From Salinimicrobium terrae DSM 17865 (GTDB taxonomy: Bacteria; Bacteroidota; Bacteroidia; Flavobacteriales; Flavobacteriaceae), in assembly GCF_000424665.1 (NCBI RefSeq), contig NZ_AUKI01000016.1, forward strand, positions 186,001 through 250,000: DNA of 64,000 nt, in the 5' to 3' direction. The notes under the pieces were generated by a model. That model had not been told where the DNA came from. It made no database searches and saw nothing but the letters and a program-made list of their open reading frames with translations. How positions within the stretch are numbered: position 1 is the first letter of the stretch; each line of letters begins with the position of its first letter. Positions 1-8,105 of this stretch are shown here, piece after piece. The position numbers were made by a program, and so were the translations under genes.

Positions 1-1
1 G

Positions 2-1270
2 GAAGCTTTTGCTTCTTATGCCTTCAATAAATCCCACTCTACCTGTTATGCCTGGATCGCTTATCAAACAGCATATTTAAAAGCCCATTATCCTGCGGAA
101 TATATGGCAGCAGTACTTTCCAACAATATGAACGATATCAAGCAGGTTACCTTCTTCATGGAAGAATGTAAACGAATGAAGCTGAACGTTCTAGGCCCCG
201 ACGTGAATGAATCATACTACAAGTTCTCTGTTAACAAGGAAAATGCCGTCCGTTTTGGAATGGGAGCTATTAAAGGAGTTGGCGCCGGGGCGGTAGCAAC
301 AATCGTGGAAAATCGTAAAGATAAAGGTTCTTACAAGTCCATTTTTGATATGGCTAAAAGGATCGACCTTAGGGCAGCCAATAAAAAAGCTTTTGAGAAT
401 TTAGCGTTAGCCGGCGGTTTTGACAGCTTTGGAGATACGCATCGTGCCCAGTATTTTCATGATGAAGGCGACGGAATCACCTTTTTAGAGAAAGTGGTGA
501 AGTATGCTGCCAAATATCAGGAAAATGAAAATTCGGCGCAGGTTAGTCTTTTTGGAGATGCCAGTGAAGTACAAATTCCCGAACCAGTAGTACCTCCCTG
601 TGAAGAATGGGGAACTATGGAAAAGCTCAAAAGAGAACGTGAAGTGGTGGGGATTTATCTGTCAGGACATCCTTTGGATGACTTTAAAATAGAATTAAAA
701 AGCTTCTGTAATGCTGTTTTGGCAGACTTCCAGAACCTTGAAGATGCCTTGAACAAGGAGCTTACGTTTGGAGGGGTGATAGGCGATGTGCAACACAGGG
801 TGAACAAGCAAGGGCAGGGATGGGCCACTTTTATTGTCGAGGATTATTCAGATTCATATGAGTTCAGGATGTTCAAAGAAGAGTATTTGAAATACCGGCA
901 CTTCCTTGTGCCAAATTCATTTATTCATGCGAAGATCTTTATCAGGGAAGGGTATCCAAACAGGGAAACCGGAAGAAAAGGTGATCCAAGATTGCAATTC
1001 AATAACATTCAGCTCTTGCATGATGTAATGGAGAATTATGCAAAAAAACTTACTATCCAGCTTAATATTGATGAATTGCAGGAAGACAAGATCGATATCC
1101 TAAAAGACCTTTTTAGGAACCATAGCGGAGAGAATCGCCTAAATTTTGTGGTTTATGAGATGAAAGAAAAGATAAAGTTACACATGCCCAGCCGAAAACA
1201 AAAGATTAGGATCTCTCAGGAATTATTAAATGCCCTGGAAGAGCAGCAGGTGCTCTATAAGTTAAATTAG
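2..1270 (+). CDS. dnaE: DNA polymerase III alpha subunit, C-terminal part (5' end outside window)
   Basis: This is the catalytic subunit of the replicative DNA polymerase, cut by the left edge of the window. The frame is open from base 2, well before the first ATG at 104, and begins inside the helix-hairpin-helix/thumb region (residues reading SYAFNKSHSTCYAW, then YPAEYMAAVLS, both typical of DnaE). After it come the tandem HhH segment (GAIKGVGAGAV) and an OB-fold region near residues 220-290 of the visible part. The stop at 1270 is followed at once by an intrinsic terminator. The polymerase active-site aspartates lie upstream and cannot be checked. Confidence 0.96.
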   Translation, partial: EAFASYAFNKSHSTCYAWIAYQTAYLKAHYPAEYMAAVLSNNMNDIKQVTFFMEECKRMKLNVLGPDVNESYYKFSVNKENAVRFGMGAIKGVGAGAVATIVENRKDKGSYKSIFDMAKRIDLRAANKKAFENLALAGGFDSFGDTHRAQYFHDEGDGITFLEKVVKYAAKYQENENSAQVSLFGDASEVQIPEPVVPPCEEWGTMEKLKREREVVGIYLSGHPLDDFKIELKSFCNAVLADFQNLEDALNKELTFGGVIGDVQHRVNKQGQGWATFIVEDYSDSYEFRMFKEEYLKYRHFLVPNSFIHAKIFIREGYPNRETGRKGDPRLQFNNIQLLHDVMENYAKKLTIQLNIDELQEDKIDILKDLFRNHSGENRLNFVVYEMKEKIKLHMPSRKQKIRISQELLNALEEQQVLYKLN

Positions 1271-1274
1271 GTTT

Positions 1275-1317
1275 AATACCTCCTCAAAATAAAATTTGGT
1301 AGAGGTATTATTTTTTT
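1275..1317 (+). terminator. Intrinsic terminator of dnaE
   Basis: An 8-bp perfect stem (AATACCTC at 1275-1282 with GAGGTATT at 1302-1309) is followed by a run of seven T. It begins 4 bases after the dnaE stop. The loop is long (19 nt). Confidence 0.75.
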
Positions 1318-1368
1318 CAGAAGGCAATTGATAATTCAATCCTTGGTCATAACCATCCCTGCTTAAGG

Positions 1369-1512
1369 TTACTTAGTTAATTCGAGATAGACTAAACCAA
1401 TTGCGAAAATTGCTGTAACTAGAATAAAAGAAAGGATAATTCCAATGATTATCTTTTGAACAAATGAAAAACCTTCGGTTTGGTTTTTCCAGAGTTGTGT
1501 GAATACTGTCAT
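1369..1512 (-). CDS. Small single-pass membrane protein, 47 aa
   Basis: This is an open frame of 47 residues from ATG at 1512 to TAA at 1369. It has a polar N-terminus (MTVFTQLWKNQTEGFSF), one strongly hydrophobic segment at about residues 18-43 (IIIGIILSFILVTAIFAIGL), and a short LELTK tail. That composition is unlikely by chance in DNA this AT-rich. It stands alone, facing dnaE. No function is known to me; a small inner-membrane protein is the safest description. Confidence 0.6.
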   Translation of the reverse strand: MTVFTQLWKNQTEGFSFVQKIIIGIILSFILVTAIFAIGLVYLELTK

Positions 1513-1778
1513 GGCAATGTTTTTAAGGGGTAAAAATGTTTGAATATATTTGATTTTGAATTACTTAGTATTAAAGATAAAGAAATCTTAAATAATCAAA
1601 TCAGAAATTTTTGTCAAAACGTTTAAAATCAAAAATAATAGATGAACCAATATTCTCATAATTGAATCGAAAGAAAAATCTTACAAAAACTTAGGAGTTT
1701 TGGTGTTAAATAGGAGGCAACAATGAGCAGATAGGGAAATCTGATTTTCTTCGACTATAGAATCCTTATTATTTTGAC
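1513..1778. other. Intergenic region between the small membrane protein and trxA
   Basis: No supported gene lies here. The stretch is very AT-rich and should hold the divergent promoters of the 47-aa gene and trxA. An open frame on the minus strand at 1681-2043 is a shadow of trxA. Confidence 0.5.
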
Positions 1779-1786
1779 TATTTTTG
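1779..1786 (+). promoter_or_regulatory. Probable -7 element of the trxA promoter
   Basis: TATTTTTG matches the Bacteroidota -7 consensus TAnnTTTG in full and lies 34 bp before the trxA ATG. I see no convincing TTG -33 element. Confidence 0.45.
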
Positions 1787-1819
1787 TGTATAATAGAAAA
1801 ACGAACTAAAACAACAAAT

Positions 1820-2137
1820 ATGGCTTTAGAAATAACTGACGCAACTTTTGAAGAAAAGGTACTTAAGAGCGACAAACCTGTAATGGTTGATTTTTGGGCA
1901 GCATGGTGTGGTCCTTGTAGAATGGTAGGTCCTATTATTGATGATATAAGCAAAGAGTACGAAGGAAAAGCAGTGGTAGGAAAGCTGGATGTAGATGCTA
2001 ACCAGGAGTTTGCGGCCAAGTATGGTGTTAGAAACATTCCCACCGTCCTTATCTTTAAGAATGGAGAAGTAGTGGGTAGACAGGTTGGAGTTGCACCTAA
2101 AAATACATACGCAGAAGCATTAGATCAACTATTGTAG
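1820..2137 (+). CDS. trxA: Thioredoxin
   Basis: This is a cytoplasmic disulfide reductase of 105 aa, the normal thioredoxin length. The active site is WCGPC at residues 30-34, preceded by VMVDFWAAW, and the cis-proline loop is NIPT with VLIFKNGE after it. The ATG at 1820 (MALEIT) fits the family. An in-frame ATG at 1784 would add 12 unlikely residues and overlaps the probable promoter. The gene is monocistronic, with its own terminator at 2166. Confidence 0.95.
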   Translation: MALEITDATFEEKVLKSDKPVMVDFWAAWCGPCRMVGPIIDDISKEYEGKAVVGKLDVDANQEFAAKYGVRNIPTVLIFKNGEVVGRQVGVAPKNTYAEALDQLL

Positions 2138-2165
2138 TTTATCTGATATTCAAATATTGAAATTG

Positions 2166-2193
2166 ATCCGGAGGTTTTTCTCCGGATTTTTTT
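2166..2193 (+). terminator. Intrinsic terminator of trxA
   Basis: An 8-bp perfect stem, ATCCGGAG with CTCCGGAT, encloses a 6-nt loop and is followed by T7. Confidence 0.85.
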
Positions 2194-2233
2194 ATGTCTA
2201 TAATTCTGTAACTTAGAGATCAAATTTAAGAAG

Positions 2234-3163
2234 ATGCAGCTAGAGCAGGAAATACATAAGGTAGGCGGATTTCTGAATCTTGAATTACTGGCAACCCAAA
2301 TAGTAGAGGGATTCATATCTGGACTTCATAAAAGCCCCTTCCATGGATTTTCATCGGAGTTTGCGGAACATAAGGTTTATAACCAGGGCGAGAGTACACG
2401 GCATATAGACTGGAAGTTGTTTGCCAAGACCGATAAGCTTTATACAAAGCGATATGAAGAAGAAACCAACCTTCGCTGCCATTTGATCCTCGACAACTCT
2501 GCTTCCATGCATTTTCCCGAAATGAAGGGTCAGAGCCTTCAAAATCTGAACAAGGTCGGATTTTCGGTTCTGGCCTCAGCTTGTCTTATGCAAATCCTCA
2601 AAAAACAAAGGGATGCTATCGGCCTAAGTATATACAGCGACCGGTATGAATATTATGCACCCGAAAAAGGTAGTGAGAGACACCGCAGGATGCTTTTACA
2701 TGTACTTGAGGAAACTCTGAGTCAGCCAAAAAATAAAACAGAAACGTCTACTTACACCTATCTGCACCAGATAGCCGAAAAAATTAAGCGACGGTCCCTT
2801 ATTTTCTTCTTTTCAGATATGTTCCAGGATGAGGTAGAGGAGGAGAAACTTTTTGAAGCGTTAAGGCATTTAAAATTTAATAAGCATGAGCTGGTCCTGT
2901 TCCACGTGCTTGATAAGGAAAAGGAATATAATTTTAATTTTGGTGAGGATCCACAGCGGTTTACAGATGTGGAAACCGGTGAGAAAATGGATCTTTATGC
3001 TGACAATGTAAAAGAAAATTATCAAAAACAAGTGGAAGCCTACTTTGATAATCTTAAACTGAAGTGTGCGCAGTATGGTATTAAATACGTTCAAGCCGAT
3101 ATTAATGCCAGTTTCAATAAAATTCTGTCCACTTACCTGGTTGAACGTCAGAAGTTTGTTTAA
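2234..3163 (+). CDS. DUF58 domain protein (MoxR-associated, VWA-like)
   Basis: The 309-aa protein shows the DUF58 core: GESTRHIDWKLFAKTDKLY near residues 50-70, then HLILDNSASM, a degenerate von Willebrand A/MIDAS motif (DNSAS). Members of this family are usually encoded with a MoxR AAA+ ATPase and act in envelope or metalloenzyme maturation. Here no moxR or BatA-type gene is adjacent in the window, so the partner is elsewhere. No signal peptide or membrane segment is visible, so it should be cytoplasmic. Confidence 0.88.
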   Translation: MQLEQEIHKVGGFLNLELLATQIVEGFISGLHKSPFHGFSSEFAEHKVYNQGESTRHIDWKLFAKTDKLYTKRYEEETNLRCHLILDNSASMHFPEMKGQSLQNLNKVGFSVLASACLMQILKKQRDAIGLSIYSDRYEYYAPEKGSERHRRMLLHVLEETLSQPKNKTETSTYTYLHQIAEKIKRRSLIFFFSDMFQDEVEEEKLFEALRHLKFNKHELVLFHVLDKEKEYNFNFGEDPQRFTDVETGEKMDLYADNVKENYQKQVEAYFDNLKLKCAQYGIKYVQADINASFNKILSTYLVERQKFV

Positions 3164-3248
3164 CTGGTAAAAAATACTTTCAAATAAGTCTAAAAAAGGT
3201 TTGTGGAATTTAAAATGTACTGTATATTTGCCCTCGCAATAAAGCAAC

Positions 3249-3322
3249 GGTCTGGTAGTTCAGTTGGTTAGAATACCTGCCTGTCACGCAGGGGGTCGCG
3301 AGTTCGAGTCTCGTCCAGACCG
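3249..3322 (+). tRNA. tRNA-Asp (anticodon GTC)
   Basis: The 74-nt cloverleaf has acceptor stem GGTCTGG/CCAGACC, a D-arm with AGTTCAGTTGGTT, an anticodon arm CCTGC-CTGTCAC-GCAGG giving GTC, and a T-arm with GTTCGAGTC. The CCA end is not encoded. The gene is intact. Its last 16 bases belong to the left copy of the 158-bp island repeat, so this is the integration target. Confidence 0.97.
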
Positions 3323-3464
3323 CAAATTGCAAAGAAGCTCCTCTAATCGGGGAGCTTTTTTTCGCAATAAAGAGTAGTTGTGTTGTTTGGGGTAAATCGT
3401 TGATTTACCTGGGTTTAGAAGTAAACCAATGAGAAGCTTTTCCCTTTGAGGGAAGGGCTTTTTT
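3307..3464 (+). repeat. Left 158-bp direct repeat (att site of island A)
   Basis: This starts at AGTCTCG in the tRNA T-arm and runs through the tRNA terminator and a second hairpin (3434-3460) to a T run. It matches 16833-16990 except for G at 3390 (T at 16916). The tRNA-derived 3' portion is the likely recombination core. The long extension shows that the element carries, or has duplicated, DNA downstream of the tRNA as well. Confidence 0.92.
3335..3363 (+). terminator. tRNA-Asp terminator
   Basis: The stem AAGCTCC/GGAGCTT is followed by a T-rich run, 12 nt after the tRNA end. The same structure is repeated at 16861-16889. Confidence 0.8.
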
Positions 3465-3528
3465 GCTTTAAAAGCCTTTCTGATTATTCTCTTCTTCTCT
3501 ACATTTCCACTTAATTTCTTCAATAAAA

Positions 3529-3573
3529 GGTACCAAATGAGGTACCCCCTCCAATATAAAAAGGTACCCCCTT
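3529..3573. promoter_or_regulatory. Repeated GGTACC(CCC) boxes upstream of integrase 1
   Basis: Three boxes sit at 3529-3534 (GGTACC), 3541-3550 (GGTACCCCCT) and 3563-3572 (GGTACCCCCT), with start-to-start spacings of 12 and 22 bp. They end about 35 bp before the integrase start. The related integrase at 18300 has three GTACCCC boxes in the same place. They could be arm-type binding sites of the recombinase or operator sites. Confidence 0.5.
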
Positions 3574-3607
3574 ATACAATGTATTACTAACTAAAAACCA
3601 AGAACAT

Positions 3608-4804
3608 ATGAAAACACTTTTTCTAATAATCAATCAAAAAATCAATAAAGCAGGATTGACACCTATTATGTGCAGGATAACTTATGAGAAATCACGAAAG
3701 CAATTCTCTACAGGATTATTTATTAATCCTGATTATTGGGATAGAGAGAAACAGAAGGTTCTGGATAAGGCAGAAAATTCAGAATATGTAAATAAACAGA
3801 TAAGCCTGATTAAGCAAAAACTTTGTCAGGCTTTTTTAATACTCCAAATTCAGCAGGGAAGTTTTGATGTTGAAGATATCTTAAAAAGGTACAATGGTGA
3901 AGAAACTAAAAAGGAACTTGGTGTTATAACTGCCTATCAGGAGCACAATAACTACTACAAAAAACTGGTAGGTAAAGACATAAAAGAAGTGTCTTGGCAA
4001 AAGTTTGAGAACACGAAAAGTCACCTGCAGGAGTTTGTAAAGTGGAAATTTGATCAGAGGGATATAAAATTGAATACTCTGAAACATCAGTTTATACAAG
4101 ATTTTGAATACTACCTCAGGACAGTAAAGGAGATGCAGCAAAGCACCATTAATAAAACTCTTCAGAGGTTTAAGAAGATGATCAATTTTGCTATAGCCCA
4201 GGATTATTTAGATAAGAATCCTTTCCTCATGCACAAACCTAAACCAGCAAGAAAAGAAGTTGTCTATCTAACCAAGGCTGAGCTTTCCCAGCTACAAAAT
4301 AAAGAAATGGGGAATAAGAGGCTTGAAGAGGTAAAAGACTGTTTTGTATTCTGTTGTTACACTGGTTTAGCTTTTAAAGAGATGAGTAATCTTAGAAAAC
4401 AACATATTGTAAAAAGTAGAGATGGGAGGAATTGGATTAAAATGAAGAGACAAAAAACTAATAAGTCTATTTCAGTTCCTTTACTACCCGTTGCTCAGAA
4501 ACTAATTGAAAAATATGAAGGAAAAGTAAATGGAGAAAAAATATTGCCATCCAAAACTAATTCTCATTTCAATGCTTATCTCAAAGAAATAGCTAATCTC
4601 TGTGAGCTCAAGATTAACCTGACTCACCATATAGCAAGGAAAACTTTTGCCACTACTGTACTGCTTCTAAACGATGTTCCTATGGAAGTTGTAAGTAAAC
4701 TCCTAGGTCATTCCAGAATAGGAATCACCCAAGCTCACTATGGGCAAATATTAGAAGAGAAGGTGCAGGAAGAAATGATGAGATTGTCAGACAAATTAAA
4801 GTAG
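3608..4804 (+). CDS. Tyrosine recombinase / site-specific integrase of island A
   Basis: The 398-aa protein has the three-domain build of Bacteroidota integrases: an N-terminal arm-binding domain (about 1-95), a SAM-like core-binding domain (about 105-210) and a catalytic domain (about 220-398). Visible catalytic residues are the HIAR box (H341, R344), LGHS (H368) and the nucleophile Y378 in AHYGQI. The first catalytic arginine, normally in TGLR, is replaced by alanine (TGLAFK, about residue 255). This also occurs in functional integrases of the IntDOT type. It lies about 140 bp inside the left repeat and has its own terminator. A close relative is encoded at 18300. Confidence 0.95.
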   Translation: MKTLFLIINQKINKAGLTPIMCRITYEKSRKQFSTGLFINPDYWDREKQKVLDKAENSEYVNKQISLIKQKLCQAFLILQIQQGSFDVEDILKRYNGEETKKELGVITAYQEHNNYYKKLVGKDIKEVSWQKFENTKSHLQEFVKWKFDQRDIKLNTLKHQFIQDFEYYLRTVKEMQQSTINKTLQRFKKMINFAIAQDYLDKNPFLMHKPKPARKEVVYLTKAELSQLQNKEMGNKRLEEVKDCFVFCCYTGLAFKEMSNLRKQHIVKSRDGRNWIKMKRQKTNKSISVPLLPVAQKLIEKYEGKVNGEKILPSKTNSHFNAYLKEIANLCELKINLTHHIARKTFATTVLLLNDVPMEVVSKLLGHSRIGITQAHYGQILEEKVQEEMMRLSDKLK

Positions 4805-4815
4805 AAAAATGATAG

Positions 4816-4840
4816 GCACCTAGAGATAGGTGCTTATCCT
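4816..4840 (+). terminator. Terminator of integrase 1
   Basis: A perfect stem GCACC-TA/TA-GGTGC encloses a GAGA tetraloop, 11 nt after the stop, followed by a short T-rich stretch. Confidence 0.7.
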
Positions 4841-4946
4841 TTAAAATCAATCAATTACAAAAATTTTCTTAGATTTCAAGAAAAAAATATTGATTCAAAA
4901 ATTTTGAGCACAAAGTTCTTTGTTAATAACTTCAAAAGAATTAAAT

Positions 4947-5381
4947 ATGAATTATGCTGTAAAAATTTATCCAGTCTCTAGACATCAATCTACAATTGTC
5001 AAACTTATTCTAAGAATCTTAGGTTCTAACGAGATGCAAAAGGCCAAAGAATTAGCTAAAAAAGGAGGAATTATTAGCAAAAACCTTAATAAAGAAGCTG
5101 CGACACAAATTGCAAACCAACTTCGGGAGCTGGGGGCTCAGGTCGAAATTATTGAAATGAATAATGTCGAGCCAATACCTGTAGAAGATAAGAGAAATGA
5201 TCAGTCAAAAGGTTTAGATAATAATATTAAAGTAATTCTTAATAGCAAAAATACCACACTTATCGTAGAAACAGATTCAGGTTATAAATTACAAATAAAA
5301 GAAAATGAAAATTCTCTTCTTATAGAGGATCACTTAGGTAACAAAATTAATTTAAGCCAGAACGGAATTAATATAAAATAA
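4947..5381 (+). CDS. Protein with ribosomal L7/L12 C-terminal-like domain
   Basis: This 144-aa protein starts at ATG 4947 (MNYAVKIYPV); an ATG 27 bases earlier is less likely. Residues about 5-65 resemble the C-terminal domain of ribosomal protein L7/L12: a long helix with AKELAKKGG, then KNLNKEAATQIANQLRELGAQVEII. The second half (about 95-144) is beta-rich with a repeated hydrophobic-polar pattern ending in GNKINLSQNGINIK, like short beta-helical or spike tips. The L7/L12 fold assignment is mine from the pattern. Its role in an island is unknown. Confidence 0.6.
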   Translation: MNYAVKIYPVSRHQSTIVKLILRILGSNEMQKAKELAKKGGIISKNLNKEAATQIANQLRELGAQVEIIEMNNVEPIPVEDKRNDQSKGLDNNIKVILNSKNTTLIVETDSGYKLQIKENENSLLIEDHLGNKINLSQNGINIK

Positions 5382-5397
5382 CTTCGCCAGTTCTTTT

Positions 5398-5631
5398 TTA
5401 CAGGGAGGTAAAATCAGAGTATTTATCAAGCAGTTCCCCTTCTTTAAAAGTTCTTTTAGCTACTATTTTATTCTGGTTGTTGCAGTATTCTATTTCTATA
5501 AAAAACTTGGCTAAGGCATAAAGTAAGAACCTTGATCCTCCCTCAACTTTAATATCTAGGAATGTCCCTTTCTTGAATACGGTGTCATACTGAACCTGCT
5601 CAGATAATCTTGAAAAGTCATAAAGGGTCAT
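5398..5631 (-). CDS. Conserved small island protein, 77 aa
   Basis: No family is recognised. It is a mixed alpha/beta polypeptide with a central FLLYALAKFFIEIEY segment and the tail KRTFKEGELLDKYSDFTSL. A degenerate copy of its C-terminal half lies right behind the second integrase (19538-19655), where KRTFKEGESLNKYSNFTS can still be read. It is therefore a genuine gene conserved in this island family. It is convergent to the L7/L12-like gene, with 16 bp between the stops. Confidence 0.65.
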   Translation of the reverse strand: MTLYDFSRLSEQVQYDTVFKKGTFLDIKVEGGSRFLLYALAKFFIEIEYCNNQNKIVAKRTFKEGELLDKYSDFTSL

Positions 5632-5700
5632 AGTTGATAAATTTCAGATTAACTTCTTAAATTATATAATTTCTTTCAATTATAATGCTATATTCATAAA

Positions 5701-6084
5701 ATGAAATTAAGTCTATATTGTTTTATAGCTTTTTTGCCGTTTTTGGGTTTTACCCAAACCTATACTTCACCCTATACACAACACTTCCCTTCTGGTGGAA
5801 TAGAAGGTATTAACCGCACAATTATATTCCAAGAATCAGAAGTACAGATTATAACTGAGACTCCTGAGGGTAAGGATATATATGTGCTTAATATTCAGCA
5901 AGTTTCCTCGGAACTATTAAAGGAATCTGCTGGGGAGGATACTATATTTCATTGTGTCACCAGGGACGGAAAATTCCCAGCTACAATAAGAATACCCTAC
6001 CAAGAAAAAATAGAAATTATAGATGTTATAGAGCCTTCTCTGGATGGGGAAGGGGAACGTTATTATAGATTTTTAGTGGATTAG
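5701..6084 (+). CDS. Exported hypothetical protein, 127 aa
   Basis: A Sec signal peptide is visible (MKLSLYCFIAFLPFLGFTQ, probable cleavage after FTQ), then a beta-rich mature part of about 108 residues. I recognise no domain. The gene is convergent with the XRE gene and overlaps its stop by 4 bases (6081-6084). Confidence 0.6.
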   Translation: MKLSLYCFIAFLPFLGFTQTYTSPYTQHFPSGGIEGINRTIIFQESEVQIITETPEGKDIYVLNIQQVSSELLKESAGEDTIFHCVTRDGKFPATIRIPYQEKIEIIDVIEPSLDGEGERYYRFLVD

Positions 6085-6308
6085 GAAAGATCGAAGAGAT
6101 CCTTTATATCTACACGTAAAGCTGAAGAGATAGCATTTACATTCCCTACAGATGTATTTATTATTCCTCTCTCAATTCTGCTGATTTGGGAGATTTCTAC
6201 GCCAAGATCATTGGCTAGTTGTGCTTGTGTAAAACCCTGAGCTCTTCTTACTCTGCGCAGATTTTTACCAAATGCTAATAAAAATTCTTTTTCACTTAAA
6301 TATTCCAC
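6081..6308 (-). CDS. XRE-family helix-turn-helix regulator, 75 aa
   Basis: This is a compact HTH_3 protein: FGKNLRRVRRAQGFTQAQLANDLGV then ISQISRIERG, with the usual five helices and little else. The start is GTG at 6308. It is divergent from the two-gene operon at 6392, and a perfect inverted repeat lies in the shared intergenic space at 6342-6359. It probably represses that operon and itself. Confidence 0.85.
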   Translation of the reverse strand: MEYLSEKEFLLAFGKNLRRVRRAQGFTQAQLANDLGVEISQISRIERGIINTSVGNVNAISSALRVDIKDLFDLS

Positions 6309-6341
6309 GGGTTAAAATTCGTGGAGCATCAACTTTATTTG

Positions 6342-6359
6342 ATAGGCATATTTGCCTAT
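6342..6359. promoter_or_regulatory. Candidate operator between XRE gene and the 6392 operon
   Basis: A perfect 7-bp inverted repeat ATAGGCA-N4-TGCCTAT sits in the divergent spacer. A second inverted repeat, TCCACG-N10-CGTGGA, overlaps the XRE start at 6304-6325. Both fit dimeric HTH binding. Direct evidence is only the symmetry. Confidence 0.5.
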
Positions 6360-6391
6360 TTTTAACATTATCTTATTTCAATTTTATCCGC

Positions 6392-7246
6392 ATGAACCTA
6401 TTAAACCTTTTCAAACCTACGCCACAAAAATTAGAAAGAAGGAACCAAAAGAGAATATTTCAACTTCTGTACGAGTTTGCTAATTCTCCACAACTTGATG
6501 ATCTAATAACTTCAGATAAACCCTTCAGAACTATCACCTTTTGGAGCAATCCTGATACTGCCATACCAGATTTTTTTTACGAATGGATTGATAGGAAAGG
6601 ACTTAAAATAACCAGGAATGGAGATCAATATTCTCTATTAAATAATTCTTTTACTTGGCGTGTAACCAAGTATAAATTCAAGGAATTTCAAAATTATTAT
6701 TACGGTTATTACTTTGAACCAAAATTTGAAGTTTCATCAAAACCATTTAAGAAGGAAATTTTACATCTAATTATTGAGATTGAGAGAAATTATCCTAAAA
6801 AAGTGGAACACATCCATTACAACCATGAAAAGCAAAGGATAGAGGGTTGTACCCTGAATGAAAATAAGACAAAAGAAGACCTTGATATAGTTTTTATTCA
6901 GAACCAATTAAAAGCACGGTTAGAGTCCTTGAAGCAATTTGATGTTAACCAATATCTAATGAGGACGAGTATGGCAAAATTCAATCCCTATATAGTTGAG
7001 GTCAGGAGGAATCTTGAGGGGCGCTTTCAAGAAATAGCAGAAGATTACTTGAAGAAATTAGCTAAATATAATATCCCTGTTGAAGGTGTACCTTTTAAAA
7101 AGGAATTAGAAAAAGAAGCTAACTACTTAGCTGAAAATTTACTTGACGATTATGACCTCTATGAAAATGGATTAGAGCGTGGAGATTTGAGAAAAGCTAT
7201 AGATGCAGCAAAAACAAAAACAATAACTAAATATTTAAATATATGA
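6392..7246 (+). CDS. Island hypothetical protein, 284 aa
   Basis: I do not recognise the family. The start at ATG 6392 (MNLLNLFKPTPQKLERR) leaves room for the divergent promoter; a frame open from 6272 would run into the XRE gene. The protein is rich in charged and aromatic residues, has no membrane segment, and shows a Lys/Glu-rich helical C-terminal half (about 165-284). It overlaps the next gene by 4 bases (ATGA), so the two are translated together. Confidence 0.6.
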   Translation: MNLLNLFKPTPQKLERRNQKRIFQLLYEFANSPQLDDLITSDKPFRTITFWSNPDTAIPDFFYEWIDRKGLKITRNGDQYSLLNNSFTWRVTKYKFKEFQNYYYGYYFEPKFEVSSKPFKKEILHLIIEIERNYPKKVEHIHYNHEKQRIEGCTLNENKTKEDLDIVFIQNQLKARLESLKQFDVNQYLMRTSMAKFNPYIVEVRRNLEGRFQEIAEDYLKKLAKYNIPVEGVPFKKELEKEANYLAENLLDDYDLYENGLERGDLRKAIDAAKTKTITKYLNI

Positions 7247-8070
7247 TTTGGATAATTATTACAGCAATCATTCTATTTTTCTTGGGTAAAATGATGTTAA
7301 GCTATCAAAAAGATAATGTTGATTTGCAAGAGAAAAGTCTTCAAGAAAAATTTCATGTTCTCATTAGTAGGCTAAATGAATATGCCTTCAATGGGGGAGG
7401 AATAATTACTCCTATAGATAAAAGAGAATTTAATTTATACAGAGAGGGTTCAAATCAAATAATTAACTTCATGTACAGCCAAGGCACCTTAAACATTACC
7501 TGGAGGTACAAATATTTTCAAAAAGAAGTAGTGCACAAAAAACATTTTCTTAACTGTCGCAATCTAAGTCTCTTTGAACAGGGAAATATGGCTTCAACTT
7601 TAATAAAGGAAATGGTGGAGGTAATAAATGAGCATAAAAGAAAAGTATTACCGATAGATACAGGAGGAGACATTTTTAAACCTGATAATTCCATTGAATT
7701 AGAAGAAAAGGAGCCATGTTTAATTGACTTATCAAAAAGGTATAAGGAAGCGGTAATAAGTTTACTCATTGTCCTAGCAGGAAGTGATCAGGAATTAACA
7801 AAAGGAATTCGGGAGGAGGAATTTGAAGTTATTAATAAATACGCTGATGAATTCTGCTTAACTGAGGAATTTACGCTATTACAAGACCTTGGGCTGGCGA
7901 AGATTCTTGAGATGTTGAAGGCTCTCTCTGATTCACAAAAGGAGGAGTTAGTAGATTTAGTATTAGAACTATTGAAATCGGATGGTCCTATAAACAAGAT
8001 TGAAGAAGAACAAACTGATTTTGCTCTTATAAAAATAGATGTGCCAGGTCATTTGCTGATATATGTTTAA
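7243..8070 (+). CDS. Membrane-anchored protein with TerB-like C-terminal domain, 275 aa
   Basis: An N-terminal membrane segment (MIWIIITAIILFFLGKMML) is followed by a domain of unknown type. A helical C-terminal half (about 165-265) follows the TerB-like pattern: a helix, an acidic turn near AGSDQELTKG, a long helix, then LSDSQKEELVDLVLELLKSDG and a closing helix. TerB-like domains often bind metal or act as membrane-associated stress modules. It is the second gene of the XRE-controlled operon. The fold assignment is an inference. Confidence 0.55.
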   Translation: MIWIIITAIILFFLGKMMLSYQKDNVDLQEKSLQEKFHVLISRLNEYAFNGGGIITPIDKREFNLYREGSNQIINFMYSQGTLNITWRYKYFQKEVVHKKHFLNCRNLSLFEQGNMASTLIKEMVEVINEHKRKVLPIDTGGDIFKPDNSIELEEKEPCLIDLSKRYKEAVISLLIVLAGSDQELTKGIREEEFEVINKYADEFCLTEEFTLLQDLGLAKILEMLKALSDSQKEELVDLVLELLKSDGPINKIEEEQTDFALIKIDVPGHLLIYV

Positions 8071-8105
8071 AAAAAATTATTTTTTTCTAAATTTCTCAGC
8101 GAAAG

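Noticed and set aside
1784-1819. Upstream start for trxA giving 117 aa
   Set aside because: The extra 12 residues do not fit thioredoxin, and the region overlaps the probable -7 element. ATG 1820 is used.
6272-6391. Extended start of the 284-aa island protein
   Set aside because: The extension would overlap the divergent XRE gene and its operator. The later ATG fits better.
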